Source: Opeltia flavorubescens (taxonomy: Eukaryota; Ascomycota; Lecanoromycetes; Teloschistales; Teloschistaceae). From it: a DNA stretch of 64,000 nucleotides. The stretch covers positions 585,932 through 649,931 of the forward strand of contig KE546968.1 of the NCBI GenBank assembly GCA_000442125.1. The letters run 5' to 3'. Position 1 is the stretch's first letter; each line of letters starts with the position of its first letter. Shown here piece by piece: positions 31,924-42,220 of the stretch. Both the position numbers and the translations under genes were made by a program. Below the pieces are notes generated by a model. The model saw nothing but the letters and a program-made list of their open reading frames with translations. It searched no databases and was not told the origin of the DNA.

Positions 31924-34225
31924 TTAAAAACCGAGCAGTCTCCCCATCAACAGCGCTTCCACCCGCTCCCCTCTCCCTACCTTCCCATCCTTAGCAGGCA
32001 AGCACAATAATCCATTCGCACTCTTCAAACTCCCTACCCTAGAGCTCCGTTGCCCACCTGTACTCGCCGCATGCAACAACCCGTCCCTCGCCATAGTAAC
32101 CACAACTCGGTGATACTCCGGCCTCTTCGGATCAAGGATCACGTCCTCATCTACCGTCACCACGACCCTCGGAAGTCCCACGGGACTCACGCCACAAGCC
32201 CGCTGCAACGACGGCAAGACGAACAAATGGGACGTCACGACCGCAGAAGCAGGGTTCCCCGGCAGTGAGAAAATCAAGCGACTTTCGATATCTCCAGTGT
32301 TGGTTTTGAAAGGGACGGTGGCGAAAGTGGTCGGTTTACCGGGCTTCATGGATACGCGGCCAAAATGGATGGTTCCGCCTAGGGAACGCTCGATGGTGGG
32401 TTTCAGGAGGTCGAGTTCGCCCATGGATACACCTCCTGTTGTGATGATGACGTCGACCTTTCGCATTGCGTCGCGGAGGCTTTGTTCGAGGGATCCTTGC
32501 CTTTTGGGTTGTAGTTTGCTATTAGAGATGATGTACCATTGTATGTGAGAGGGAGATAGGGGAGGACTCACTTATCCTTAGCGATACCTAGGTCCTCTAC
32601 CTTAAATCCCCAGCCGGTGACAGCTGCCATTATGGTTGGACGGTTTGTATCTCTTACTTCTCCGAGTCGCAGTGAGCCTGGTCGGTTGTGCTCGACGATC
32701 TCGTCGCCGGTGCTCAGAACGCCAACGATGGGTTTCTGGTAGACGAGAACCTCCTTCTTGCCTACGGAGGCTAATAGTCCTAATTCACCGCCTGTGGCAG
32801 ATATTTCGTCACCCTTTTGTAATATGATGTCTCCAGCCTTGACATCACTGCCCACTTCCCTCACGTTCTCGCCTTCGATTACCTTGTCGGTCAAGATCTC
32901 GACTTCCTTTTCCTCTTTTGCATCTTCGGTCTCAGATCGTAAAATGGTATCCTCCCTCATCACAACGGAAGTGGCACTGGGTGGCAGAGGGGCGCCCGTA
33001 GTAATGCGTGCTATTTGGCCAACCTCTAGAGGCGCTATTTCGCCCGGTGTCGCGTGAGACACGGAGGCGACCGGGAAAGTACCCTTGGAGTTCGGGCTGC
33101 CCTTGCCAACGATGATAGCGTACCCATCGACAATACTAGCGCGGAATGCGGGTACAGGCTCATCGGCTTGGACGTCCTCTGCAAGGACATGGCCTACCAG
33201 ATGGCCATCGACAGGGACTTTCAATGCTTTAGGGGCAGGAGTGTTATCTCGAATCAATTCGAGAGCCTCGTCGACCGTCCTCATGGGATAAGGAGACTCT
33301 CGATACTGACGTGCTGGTCCTCTCGCAGGATCATTTGACATCGGTCTATCTTCCGGTGACGTGTGGGCTTTTGGTATTGTATGACCACCATGATGATGAT
33401 GATGAGAATGGTGATGAGCGTGGGCATGCTGATGGTTATGATTACTTGAAGATGCCATGTTGTTAAAGCCAGCTTCTTTCTCAAGGGATTTCACACCGCC
33501 GACGTGTGCAGTTCTCGAGTCTTCTCCAGCAGCTTGCTTACAGGCGTGAGGGAGCTGCTTGAGAATCGACAGTAAATTTTCTTTCGCCCCTTTGGGAGAG
33601 CCTGGTAAAGTGATGATGAGGGTTTTGTTTCGTACACCGGCCACAGGTCTTGACATTACAGCAACTACAATTACAATCAGAATCTGTAAAGGGAAAGAGG
33701 TCGTAAAGTAGGTGGTCAAGGCCTCGATACATACATGACCACGCTGGTATAAGAAATAAGGAGATGGAGCAAAAATCAAATTGCATTGGACAGAGCTTTC
33801 GTAGAGATCACACTCACACGGCGTGATTGCCAAAGAAGCAGCCAACATGCCATGGCTACTTCAATCAGCTCTCAAATCTCATGGCTCCTTGAAGAATTGA
33901 AAATCTCATCTTACACGAGGCCAGATGCATGTTTATGGATGAGAGGACTTATTGCTTCTGGTGTGACATCTTTGCCAGTGAAACCTGTGCCTCCAGTCGT
34001 GACTATGAGATTGGGGAATTCGCTTCCGTCGCACCACCTTGTTACCTGTTGCTGAATGGTAAGGACATCATCTGGGACAATCTGCTGCTCGCTGACAGCC
34101 CATTGATTACCGCCATCTTCAATGAAGGCTGTACTTAGAACTCCTCCAGCTTTATCTGTCGAAGGGTCTCGGGATGCGGTTTCGGATATGATAAGAATTG
34201 CTGCCTTAAGTTTTCCATTGTTCAT
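31924..34225 (-). CDS. cnxE: Gephyrin-like molybdopterin insertion protein (CnxE)
   Basis: Four exons, 34225-33915, 33855-33818, 33664-32572 and 32518-31924, encode 678 aa; exon 2 is 38 nt. The protein fuses a MogA-type (Mpt adenylyltransferase) domain and a MoeA-type (molybdate insertase) domain, like mammalian gephyrin, but in the fungal order with MogA first. The N-terminal domain has LIVTTGGTGFTGKDVTPEA and SRPVAGVRNKTLIITLPGSP. A His-rich linker (HQHAHAHHHSHHHHHGGH, about 190-210) follows. The MoeA part has MRTVDEALELI, VPAFRASIVDGYAI, RITTGAPLPP, VLSTGDE and the second TTGGVSMGELD near residue 490. It completes molybdenum cofactor synthesis for nitrate reductase, sulfite oxidase and xanthine dehydrogenase, in the cytosol. 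The start MNNGKLKAAILII gives the normal N-terminus. Confidence 0.95.
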
Positions 34226-34539
34226 GTTGTTTAATGTAGTGGAAACGAGAACAAGATTAAATGCGATTTATCCATGTTTCAAATTTGACCAATCAGAGTA
34301 TTTGATGGGAAAGGTTAGGCAGACCGACATGGTGGACTCCCATTCCAGAAATATAGGGGATTGGCATTTGCCGTGTTACACTATGCTATACATATTTTCA
34401 ACCTATTGCTTTGGACTCAACCATCCCATCGATTCGCTATGAACGCCTGATCCAGCTCCGGCTACGATGCATGTAAGCGAACAACAGCGATATCTATGTG
34501 TTGCACATGTCAAGGGCATAATATCGCTAGAAACAAAAC
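34226..34539. other. Short intergenic region CnxE/VMA16
   Basis: 314 bp containing the CnxE promoter and the 3' end of VMA16. No feature was recognised. Confidence 0.4.
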
Positions 34540-35348
34540 CTATGCGAATTCGTTCGCTTTGCCCGAAACCAATAAACCTATGATCAAGCCAAACAGTCCA
34601 AGGACCGAGCTGAAAATTTCAATAACCAGGACCTTCACGAATCTACGGTCCAGTCAGCATCCGCCCTCATGAATTGAAGCGAGAAGCCATACAAGCTTGG
34701 ATCTGCGGCATCGGCCAATGCTGCGCTGCTTCCATTGATGCCCACTGAAATACCACAGATAAGATTGCACATCCCTACAGTCAACCCTGACCAGAAAAGA
34801 GCAAATCCAGTGTAGTAATTTGAACTTGAGTAAAGCGCCTCCCCTTCGACAATACTGAGCTTGGCTGAGAAGACGATGGCCATGATGACGCCGTAGATAG
34901 CCACAACCTCACAGAAGATGATTGATATAAGATTCTTGGTCCGTATCCGAGGGGCTTTGACGCCGCCGCCTAGTATCGACGAGCCGGTGATAAAGATACC
35001 CCTATGATTGTTGTCAGAACCAAATTTTTTCATAGACGATGCGCACGGCATACCATGCTGCGCCCACTACCGATAAACCTATGCAAAGTCCAATACCAAT
35101 ACTTGCCCACCCATACGGTGAGATGGTCTCGAGAAATTGGCCGACCTTTATTCTCAATCAGCTCAACACGGAATACCATAATGATTATCGGCCAGGAACT
35201 GACGTTGAAAGCTTCGCCTTCGCCATTGAAAAGCAGGTCTAGGTATACATGTTAACACCCACTGTCTTGGATGCTTGCGAGAGTACTTACACAGCCCCAC
35301 GATAGTGAGGCCTACAGTAGCACCGCTCGTTGCGTAGGTCAGGCCCAT
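34540..35348 (-). CDS. VMA16: V-type proton ATPase proteolipid subunit c''
   Basis: Five exons, 35348-35291, 35238-35204, 35145-35054, 35001-34693 and 34642-34540, encode 198 aa. Subunit c'' is part of the membrane rotor of the vacuolar proton pump. Four membrane helices follow a short first one: [53 protein letters not shown] (with the essential Glu), and the pair starting [15 protein letters not shown] and [20 protein letters not shown]. The signature [20 protein letters not shown] is exact for c''. The start used here, MGLTYATSG, gives a shorter N-terminus than yeast. An alternative is an 11-nt exon beginning at 35475 (MSSA) spliced to this frame. Splice joints are all phase-consistent. 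Confidence 0.93.
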
Positions 35349-35527
35349 CCTTGATCAAGAGGTGGATTAATCGACGGAGAGTATTCCAGCTCTCGAGGTA
35401 GTCAAGATGGACATGATCGGTCAAAGTAGATCCCGCCGTTGCTGAGTCAGCCTTAGCGCCCGACGCGGAACTCATCTTAAATCTATTTTCCTTTATCGTC
35501 GCTCATACTTCAACGACCACCGCGAAG
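35349..35527. promoter_or_regulatory. Divergent promoter VMA16/TOA2
   Basis: 179 bp between the two start codons. The VMA16 side also holds a 62-codon ORF beginning at 35475 that overlaps the VMA16 start in another frame. No specific transcription-factor site was assigned. Confidence 0.5.
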
Positions 35528-35978
35528 ATGAATCAACAGGCCTACGAGCTTTATCGTCGGTCTAGGTATAACTACTTTCATGTACAGATGAAAGTGCAAG
35601 AGAAGCTGACATGCTGGCCTGCCTAGCATCGGCTCGACCCTTATCGATTCGCTCGATGAGTTGGTTCACCTCGGTCGAATCGAGCCTCAGCTGGCCATGA
35701 AAATCCTGCAAAGCTTTGACAAGATTGTCACAGATGTACTAGCTGAGAAGGTCAAAGCGCGGCTCACTTTCAAGGTATAGCTGCTGGCCAGATGAAGTCG
35801 GGCAGTGAGCTGATCTTCTGGTGACATCAAGGGTCACCTGGATACCTACCGCTTTTGTGACGAAGTCTGGACCTTTTTGATCAAAGATGTCAATTTCAAG
35901 CTGGAGAATCAAACTCCGATACAGGCGGATAAGATCAAGATCGTGAGCTGCAATTCGAAGCGTCCTGGAGAGACATGA
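35528..35978 (+). CDS. TOA2: Transcription factor IIA small (gamma) subunit
   Basis: Three exons, 35528-35565, 35627-35774 and 35832-35978, encode 110 aa, the normal size. TFIIA binds TBP and stabilises it on the TATA box in pre-initiation complexes of RNA polymerase II. The sequence [18 protein letters not shown], then [20 protein letters not shown] and [13 protein letters not shown], forms the helical N-terminal domain. The C-terminal beta-barrel part contains [20 protein letters not shown] and ends at [11 protein letters not shown]. No single exon is long, so the gene can be missed by plain ORF scanning. It is divergent from VMA16. Nuclear localisation is inferred from the family. Confidence 0.95.
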
Positions 35979-36498
35979 GATTGGTTTGGCTCTTGGCGAT
36001 TGAGGGAGAGAGAAGGGTCAACGGCTATGTCGAATGACTGGTGGTCTACGAATGATCTGGTCTACGAATGATCAGGGCTTAAGCATTGGCGTTTACGGGG
36101 AAACCGGCGTGGAAAAAGCTTCATGATACCCAAGTAACGTGGTCCCTTGATTTAAGAGGGGGGGGGAAAGGAGAAATTCTGAACTACGGAATCATTTTGT
36201 TGGCAATCATCCACCGGACACAGCTTTACTAGAATCTGAATAGTGGTCAAAGGTGGGTGCTTAAATAGTTGGTAAAATAGTACTTGGAACATATGTCCCA
36301 TGCTCTAATCGAGATTTCTTTTCCATAAGACGCATGCGTACATGCAATCTTTGCCGGAAGTGATAATCTACCCTCTGAAACACCAACGTCTACGTACTGC
36401 CCGTCCTTTCGGGGTGGACCCTTGGATATTTGACGAGCCTCTTCCCTAAATCCTCCATTCACCCCTCCCTCCTAATTACCTTTTCCCATATCCCAACA
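35979..36498. promoter_or_regulatory. Intergenic region TOA2 / TMEM42-like gene
   Basis: 520 bp. It contains the TOA2 3' end and the promoter of the next plus-strand gene, with a C-rich, pyrimidine-rich leader at 36455-36498. A homopolymer run of nine G lies at about 36156. No other feature was recognised. Confidence 0.45.
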
Positions 36499-37281
36499 AT
36501 GTCCTACAAAGCTCCATGGCTCGCCCTCGCTGTCGCCAGCGGCGCCTGCGCCGCTTTCAACGGTGTTTTCGCAAAGCTGTACTATGCCCCCAGCTGTAGA
36601 GATAGCGAACCCAAGCTGACTGTTCTTCTCAGCACAACCACCCACCTCACCACCTCATGGTCCGCCGCCATATCCACTACCCTCCACCTCTCAGCCGACA
36701 ATAAGTTCATAGAATTCCTAATCCGCGGTGTATGCTGCCTTCCTATACCAATCTTCCATGCGCGTTTCCCATCAAACCCTTCAAATGCACCCCACCGTCC
36801 ATTTCTCCTCTCCCATAAACCGGCGATGCATTTACTAAGGTTTATCTTCTAGACCTTCTTCCTCCTCAACCTCGCCTTCAATGCCCTGATGTGGGCCCTC
36901 TTCACCTCCGCCCTCACGCGCGCATCCTCCACAACCCGGGTCTCCATCGTGAATACTTCATCGAATTTCCTCCTTACCGCCATGCTCGGCTTGATGATTT
37001 TCAGTGAGAAGCTGCCGCCGTTATGGTGGGTTGGAGCCGCGGGGTTGGTTGTTGGGAACGTGGTCATTGGGGCGAGGAAGGAGGAGGGGGATGAGGGGAA
37101 GGGGAGGAAAGGTGGAGATGGTGAGGGTGTGCCGTTAGTCAGGGAAGGGGAGGGAGGAGAAGGGTATCGGGATGATGAGGAGGATAGTGAAACAGTGGTG
37201 GTGGATGATGATTTATTGGACTTGGATGGAGAGGCACGGGATGGAAAAGGGGGAAGGCCGGGGTTGAGCGAATCGAGATGA
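36499..37281 (+). CDS. TMEM42-like membrane protein (EamA/DMT fold)
   Basis: Three exons, 36499-36578, 36633-36729 and 36853-37281, encode 201 aa. The 54-nt intron 1 contains no in-frame stop, but the spliced product FAKLTTTHLTTSWSAAIS fits the family better than the read-through form. Four hydrophobic segments are seen: APWLALAVASGACAAFNGVF, a weaker one around TSWSAAISTTLHL, TFFLLNLAFNALMWALFTS, and FLLTAMLGLMIF with WWVGAAGLVVGNVVIG. This is half of an EamA-type transporter, as in TMEM42 proteins. The C-terminal 60 residues form a highly charged Gly/Glu/Asp tail. Function in the family is not known; Golgi or ER membrane is a guess. Confidence 0.85.
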
Positions 37282-37429
37282 TTTCATGCAAAGAAGTACA
37301 TTTGAGATAGATAGATCTATTGCGCTATAGGGCTATCTTGCCATACATGTTGGGTATCATAGATAGAGATGCTCTTGAAAATATACATTTCGACGTTATT
37401 TCATGCGCTGCAGCAAAGACCTTCGTGAC

Positions 37430-39524
37430 TCAACTATCTTCATCCGCCTCTTCCACCCTGACCAGCTCTTTGAAATCCAGTCCTACCTCATCAACCATCA
37501 TTGCATGCTCCTTGGCCTGCTCCATGCATTCGTTCCATGTCGGACTCCCTCTCTGAACACTACTTAATTGTCTCGAAAGGATAACATTAAAGCCATCCAA
37601 GTGCTCCTTGGCCCATTTTACACAAGCGCTCATCATCAGAGGCGGGAAGCATTGCTGATAGATGCTGATCGTGTTCCTCATAAGGGTGAAGTAGACGAAG
37701 GAGACTTGGTAGATATAATCGCGCAGGTCGCCTTCAAAAACGCACTGGCGAGCTCGCTTCGTGATGGTTTCAGACCTAGCTTCTAAGAAGGTTTGTCGGG
37801 CTCGGTCATCGAAGCCTAGACTGACGAGCCAAGCGATATTTCTTTGGGTGGCAGATGGGAAAGAATGAGTGTCTTTCAGTCTTTGCACTATTAGATCTAA
37901 GAAATGTAAGTTAAAATTCCCACTCAGAAGGCATAGCGGTAACCTCCTACCTCCCAATCTGGCAGCCCGTCCGTCAACTTTTGTAGTAATCAGGTCTTGT
38001 GCCGTAGAGTTCCCCTTCAAGCCTCTAGCAAGCCTCCGAAGCTTTTCGACATGGCGAACGGCATCGTCGAAATGCTGCAAAGCCATCTCAATATCTAGCT
38101 CATCTATCTGACCTTCGACGCATCTGAGATTCCTCTGCTTGCCATCAACATCGATTAGAATTTCTGGACGATCCTTGCTGCTGCTTAATGTTCTGAGTAA
38201 ATCCGTTTTTTTAGCCAAAGTAGGATCTCTAGCAGCATAGTAGTCCATATTTTCCTTGCCTCTTGAATTGGGCTCTGTATCGGCACGCGCAATTCGCCGT
38301 TGCTCTTCAGATGCTGTACGGTATTCTTGTAATAACTTCGACTTATTAGCACCGGTTTGGCCGCTGGTCCGGTAGGTGAACGACTCGTTCCCACAGCGGA
38401 CGCTCAGGGCATCAGTCACCCCATGCCTGTCGTGAGGACCTGTTGTTGTTGCAAGATCCAATATATCAATATCTCGTAGGGGCCAACACTTTTCGGCTAC
38501 AAGCTTTGTTGCGGCCTTTTGTTCGGGCTCACCGTTTCCCGTGGAGGATGGGTCTCCTCGCTTTTTCTTCTCCGTAGCAACCATGAAATGATCGTTAAGC
38601 AGGATCAACCTTACTCGTTTCCTCCCTTTCCATGTAGCTGCGTCCAATTCAACCCATCCAGCCTGTTCGACAATGACATGCCTTCCAGGAATAGCAGGCA
38701 GGAATTTTTGTGATCCCTCGACCTGCTTCCATAACGAGTGTAGTTGGGTGTTTCTCAATGCTTCCAAATTGGCGACGGAACTCCGGTTCGCTTGTTTGCG
38801 ACTTCTGGTTGCAGCATCCTCAACAGCTAGACGAGATTCTGGTATTGAAGCTTTGGCCATCAAATTGTTCACAGTCGAATTCACTTCTGACATTAGTCCA
38901 CGGAGAACCCTCATTTCATCGTTGAGTTTCTCGGCTTCTTTGCTGATTTTGATGAATTGGGTACGATTCTGGTAGACATTTTGCTGCAGATCTGTAGAAG
39001 CCCTGTTTTTGAGTTTGCGAAGATTTGATTGATAATCGCGCAGCTGCTGATCGGAAGCGTCGGCAAGAACAGTGGAGGAATCTGCATCTGTCAATTTCAG
39101 GCAGACTTAAGGAAGCACGCCGAAATAGCTTACATTTCTCTGGATCAAGATTTGTATTTTTCAATGCCGCAATATCTACGCTGAGGCTCTGCGTATGGTT
39201 CGATATCGGGAGATTAAGCTTAGGATTGTGTCCGCCGAGATGACCATTTGGTAACGGAGGGACGTCAGCATTATGAGTATCTGGAGGCTGAGCAAAACGT
39301 GTAGAGTATCGTCGCTTGACAAGATCTGCTGTATTTCCACCCGGTCTCTCTTGGCGCTGTCTGCTCGTGTTCTTTGGTTTCTCGCTGAGGCCATTGGCAT
39401 GAGGTGGGCCCTCAGATATTGACGGAGCTATAGTTGACTGGCTGGATAGCTGTTTTGGTGCGCTGATTGGAGGACGGCGAGATGACTTCTTCTGGCGTAA
39501 GGAAAATCCTCTTTTGTCCTCCAT
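37430..39524 (-). CDS. EXO84: Exocyst complex subunit Exo84
   Basis: Three exons, 39524-39134, 39087-37951 and 37896-37430, encode 664 aa. The second intron (54 nt, 37950-37897) lacks in-frame stops; removing it gives RAARLGDLIVQRLKDTHSF, which fits the family. Exo84 is part of the octameric tether that brings secretory vesicles to the plasma membrane at hyphal tips. Features: disordered N-terminus (1-130), a Vps51/Exo84 helical segment from about 140 (ASDQQLRDYQSNLRKLKNRA), a PH domain at about 235-330 (RHVIVEQAGWVELDAATWKG, FMVATEKKKR), then the helical C-terminal repeat region with FDDAVRHVEKLRRLARGLKG. The start MEDKRGFSLRQKKS is the first ATG. The gene is divergent from TOM20 by 241 bp. 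Confidence 0.94.
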
Positions 39525-39765
39525 TATCGCTCCGTACTACGATACTTACCAAGGTTTGGAGGAACGAGAAAGATCGGGACGATGGAAAGGTCGGAGATCT
39601 CTATGGCCGATCACTAGCCTCATTTGGATTGGATAATGACCAGATCCAAAAGATTTTGATAACTCAGATGCTCCATCCTGTCTTGCAAAGTCAATCTCAA
39701 CCTTTCTTTCCTCCGCTTTAAGTCAACTTAGCCGGGATTGGATCTTGTAATCTATCTTGGTGGTC
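39525..39765. promoter_or_regulatory. Divergent promoter EXO84/TOM20
   Basis: 241 bp between two divergent start codons, so both promoters overlap or abut here. No site was assigned. Confidence 0.5.
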
Positions 39766-40425
39766 ATGTCATCTTCTATACGGCCAACGACGATTGCGCT
39801 GGCAACAATCGGTGCTCTAGCTACAGGATTCGTCGGTGAGATTACATCCCCTAGCGAATATTCTTACCAAGCGAGCCGATCTTATGGGAATGGAGTTGCT
39901 GATTGTGATGCGTAACGTAGCCTATGCTGTATATTTCGATCACAAGCGAAGGACAGACCCAGAATTTCGAAAATCTCTGAAACGGGAATCAAGACGGATA
40001 GCAAAGGCGGCTAAGGAGGAAGCCGAAGCCCAGGGAGCGCAGCAGAAGCAAGCAATAAGAGATGCTGTCACTGAAGCGCAAGAGGAGGGTTTCCCTACAA
40101 GTGTGGAGGAGAAGGAGACGTTTTTCATGAACATGGTTGGCCAGGGCGAAGCCCTGTGCCAGAGTGGTAAGTTGGACCTCCTAAATACGGGCATGGTGTA
40201 CTTATGCAAGCGTCAGAATCCACACACATTGAAGCAGCGTTATCTTTCTACAAAGCTCTTAAGGTGTACCCGCAGCCTGGTGACCTGATCACCATCTACG
40301 ACAAAACGGTGCCGAAGCCTGTCCTTGATATGCTGGCCGAGATGGTGGCTTTCGACGGTACAATGCCTATAGGAAATTTCGGCGGCTCAGACGCAGGAGG
40401 ATCAACCGGCGCCGTGGACGATTAG
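39766..40425 (+). CDS. TOM20: Mitochondrial import receptor subunit Tom20
   Basis: Three exons, 39766-39835, 39921-40166 and 40211-40425, encode 176 aa. Tom20 is the outer-membrane receptor for presequences. Residues 8-27 form the N-terminal anchor ([20 protein letters not shown]), followed by the highly basic [14 protein letters not shown] and a Lys/Glu/Ala helix. The cytosolic receptor domain has [20 protein letters not shown] (spliced) and [18 protein letters not shown], the TPR-like groove. The C-terminus is Gly-rich. Intron 1 (85 nt) and intron 2 (44 nt) are both phase 1. Length and domain order are normal for fungi. Confidence 0.95.
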
Positions 40426-40927
40426 AACCTGTATCCTCACGCAACATCCATCCTTCTTACACTACCTACCACCATTCCTCTCAACTCTTTGCCACAGCCA
40501 TACGCCCGAACCTTGGCCCGGCCTTGTAACAACACTTACGTCTTTGGGCTATTGAACTGGATTCTCCGTAAGCAAATTCCATAGGTTTCGCAGTACAGCA
40601 TCAAATGAGGGTCGCCGAGATTCCCTCGGGCTATCCTGCACATCTCGATTATGATCTCCGCAAATTCATTGGAGACATTCTGTGATGTAGATATTTCAGT
40701 ATCTATGTATATTCAGTAATGCACCATATACTTTGATGCTTCTTGTTCTAACTTGAATAATGTCTGTGCGTTAAGTAGATTCGCGACTCTAGATTATTGA
40801 GGGGCAATGATTTCATATGCAGGCTGCAAGTTCGCCCCACCTGTTTACCAATAATTAATTCTCTTCCTTTTTGTCCATTCATTTATATTCTTTTAAATTC
40901 CCTTTCCCCTTTCTGTTACCATACAAT
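40426..40927. promoter_or_regulatory. Intergenic region TOM20/PI31
   Basis: About 0.5 kb. It holds the TOM20 3' end and the PI31 promoter, with a T/C-rich leader just before the ATG (40860-40920). No other feature was recognised. Confidence 0.45.
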
Positions 40928-42220
40928 ATGTCGCTCAACAGTAGTAATGTGTTCTCGTCCAAAAACCTCTGCGAGGTCATGCTTTCGAGTCTGCCCAAAG
41001 ATGCGTCCCCACACTTACGTGACCCTTACGACGCTGTCGCACTCCTCAGTCATGCTTGTATGCTAGCAGTCGGATTTCGGTTAGAAGGGCTTGGAGAAGA
41101 CCACCGCATCGGTAATCGAGTCCTGTATTGCTCAGCCCAACAGCATCTGACATTGTCCTAGAACCGCCAGCCGACCCGAATTCCCCACGGCCTCTTCCTT
41201 CTTCCTGGAACGATACCAGCTCCTCAAATTACGCGTTCAGATACGCTCACGCCCAATCTTCACTCCACTACGTCCTCAAAACATCCCGTCTCGGTACAAA
41301 AGCCATCATCAACGCGCTTGGCATCGGGGACGAAAAGGTGTATACTGTCGAAGCCCCTATCAAAGACTTCCTCTCACCTTCCTCCTTTCCTTTCACCGTC
41401 ACCCCTTCGTCACCTTCTTCCGACAATGACGAATCATCCTTCGTAAGCAAAGACAACGAACATAAACTCACAGCATGCTTCATCTCCGCCGGCCGCATCA
41501 CAGACCTAGGCGCCTTGCTCAAGACACAGATCATCCAGAGACTTGCACCGGGATTGAGAAAAGAAGGATACGAGGAATCCGCTCACGCTGCCAGCCCAAA
41601 TACCGGTGAAGACCGACAAAGGGAACCACCACCAGAACGAGGGACTCGGGATCCTCGCCCTGCAGGATATGATCCCTTGCGCGACGACCCTTTGCCTCCT
41701 GCAGCCCAGCCTCGTCCTTTTCATGATCCTCTTGCCGCCGAGCCAAGACGCCCGTACCCTGCTGGTGACTTCCCTCCGCCAGGGTTTGAAGACGAGTATG
41801 AGATGAATCGGCCGCCGGGGAGAAGTCCCTTTCTTGGCGACAGGAGACCGTTAAACATCGGCGAGCGTGATCTCTATCCACCGGGACTAGGTCCGCATGA
41901 TCCATTACGAGGTGGACCTGGTTTTGGAGGTCTAGGCGGTGGTGGGGGAGGAGGGATGCATCCTACTTTTGACGATCCACTCTTTGCGGGAAATGGCGGC
42001 GTGGGCGGAGGCATGGGACGGTGAGTTAATTCCATTTCGAGAATCAAAAAGTGTGAGAAGCTGATGGATATATGCTTCTAGAGCTCCACCAGGTGCGAGA
42101 TACGATCCTGTTGGGCCCGGTGATGGCCCTCCACATCTCCGAGGACCTATGTTCCCTGGCGGCGGAGGAGGTGGACCTCCTAATCCATTCGGCGGGTTCG
42201 GAGGTGGTGACTTTATCTGA
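40928..42220 (+). CDS. Proteasome inhibitor PI31-like protein
   Basis: Best model: three exons, 40928-41111, 41144-42020 and 42082-42220, encoding 399 aa. PI31 binds 20S proteasomes and regulates their assembly or transport. The N-terminal FP domain has DPYDAVALLSHACMLAVGFR, LGEDHRI and SSNYAFRYAHAQSSLHYVLK. The C-terminal half is Pro/Gly/Arg-rich, with DPLFAGNG and the hallmark RAPPGARYDPVGPGDGPPH and a Gly-rich end. The intron between exons 1 and 2 would be only 32 nt (41112-41143); without it the frame breaks. It is either a real very short intron or a one-base frameshift in the assembly, so the region around residue 61 is uncertain. Start and stop are firm. Confidence 0.88.

Noticed and set aside
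33418-33848. Reading CnxE exon 3 back to 33848 as one continuous start (MLAASLAITPCECD...)
   Set aside because: The stretch contains an intron of 153 nt without stops; splicing gives the family sequence ITPFAVMSRPVAGVRNK.
36430-36498. N-terminal extension of the TMEM42-like protein
   Set aside because: The frame is open upstream, but MSYKAPWLALAV is the natural start of the first membrane helix and has a normal context.
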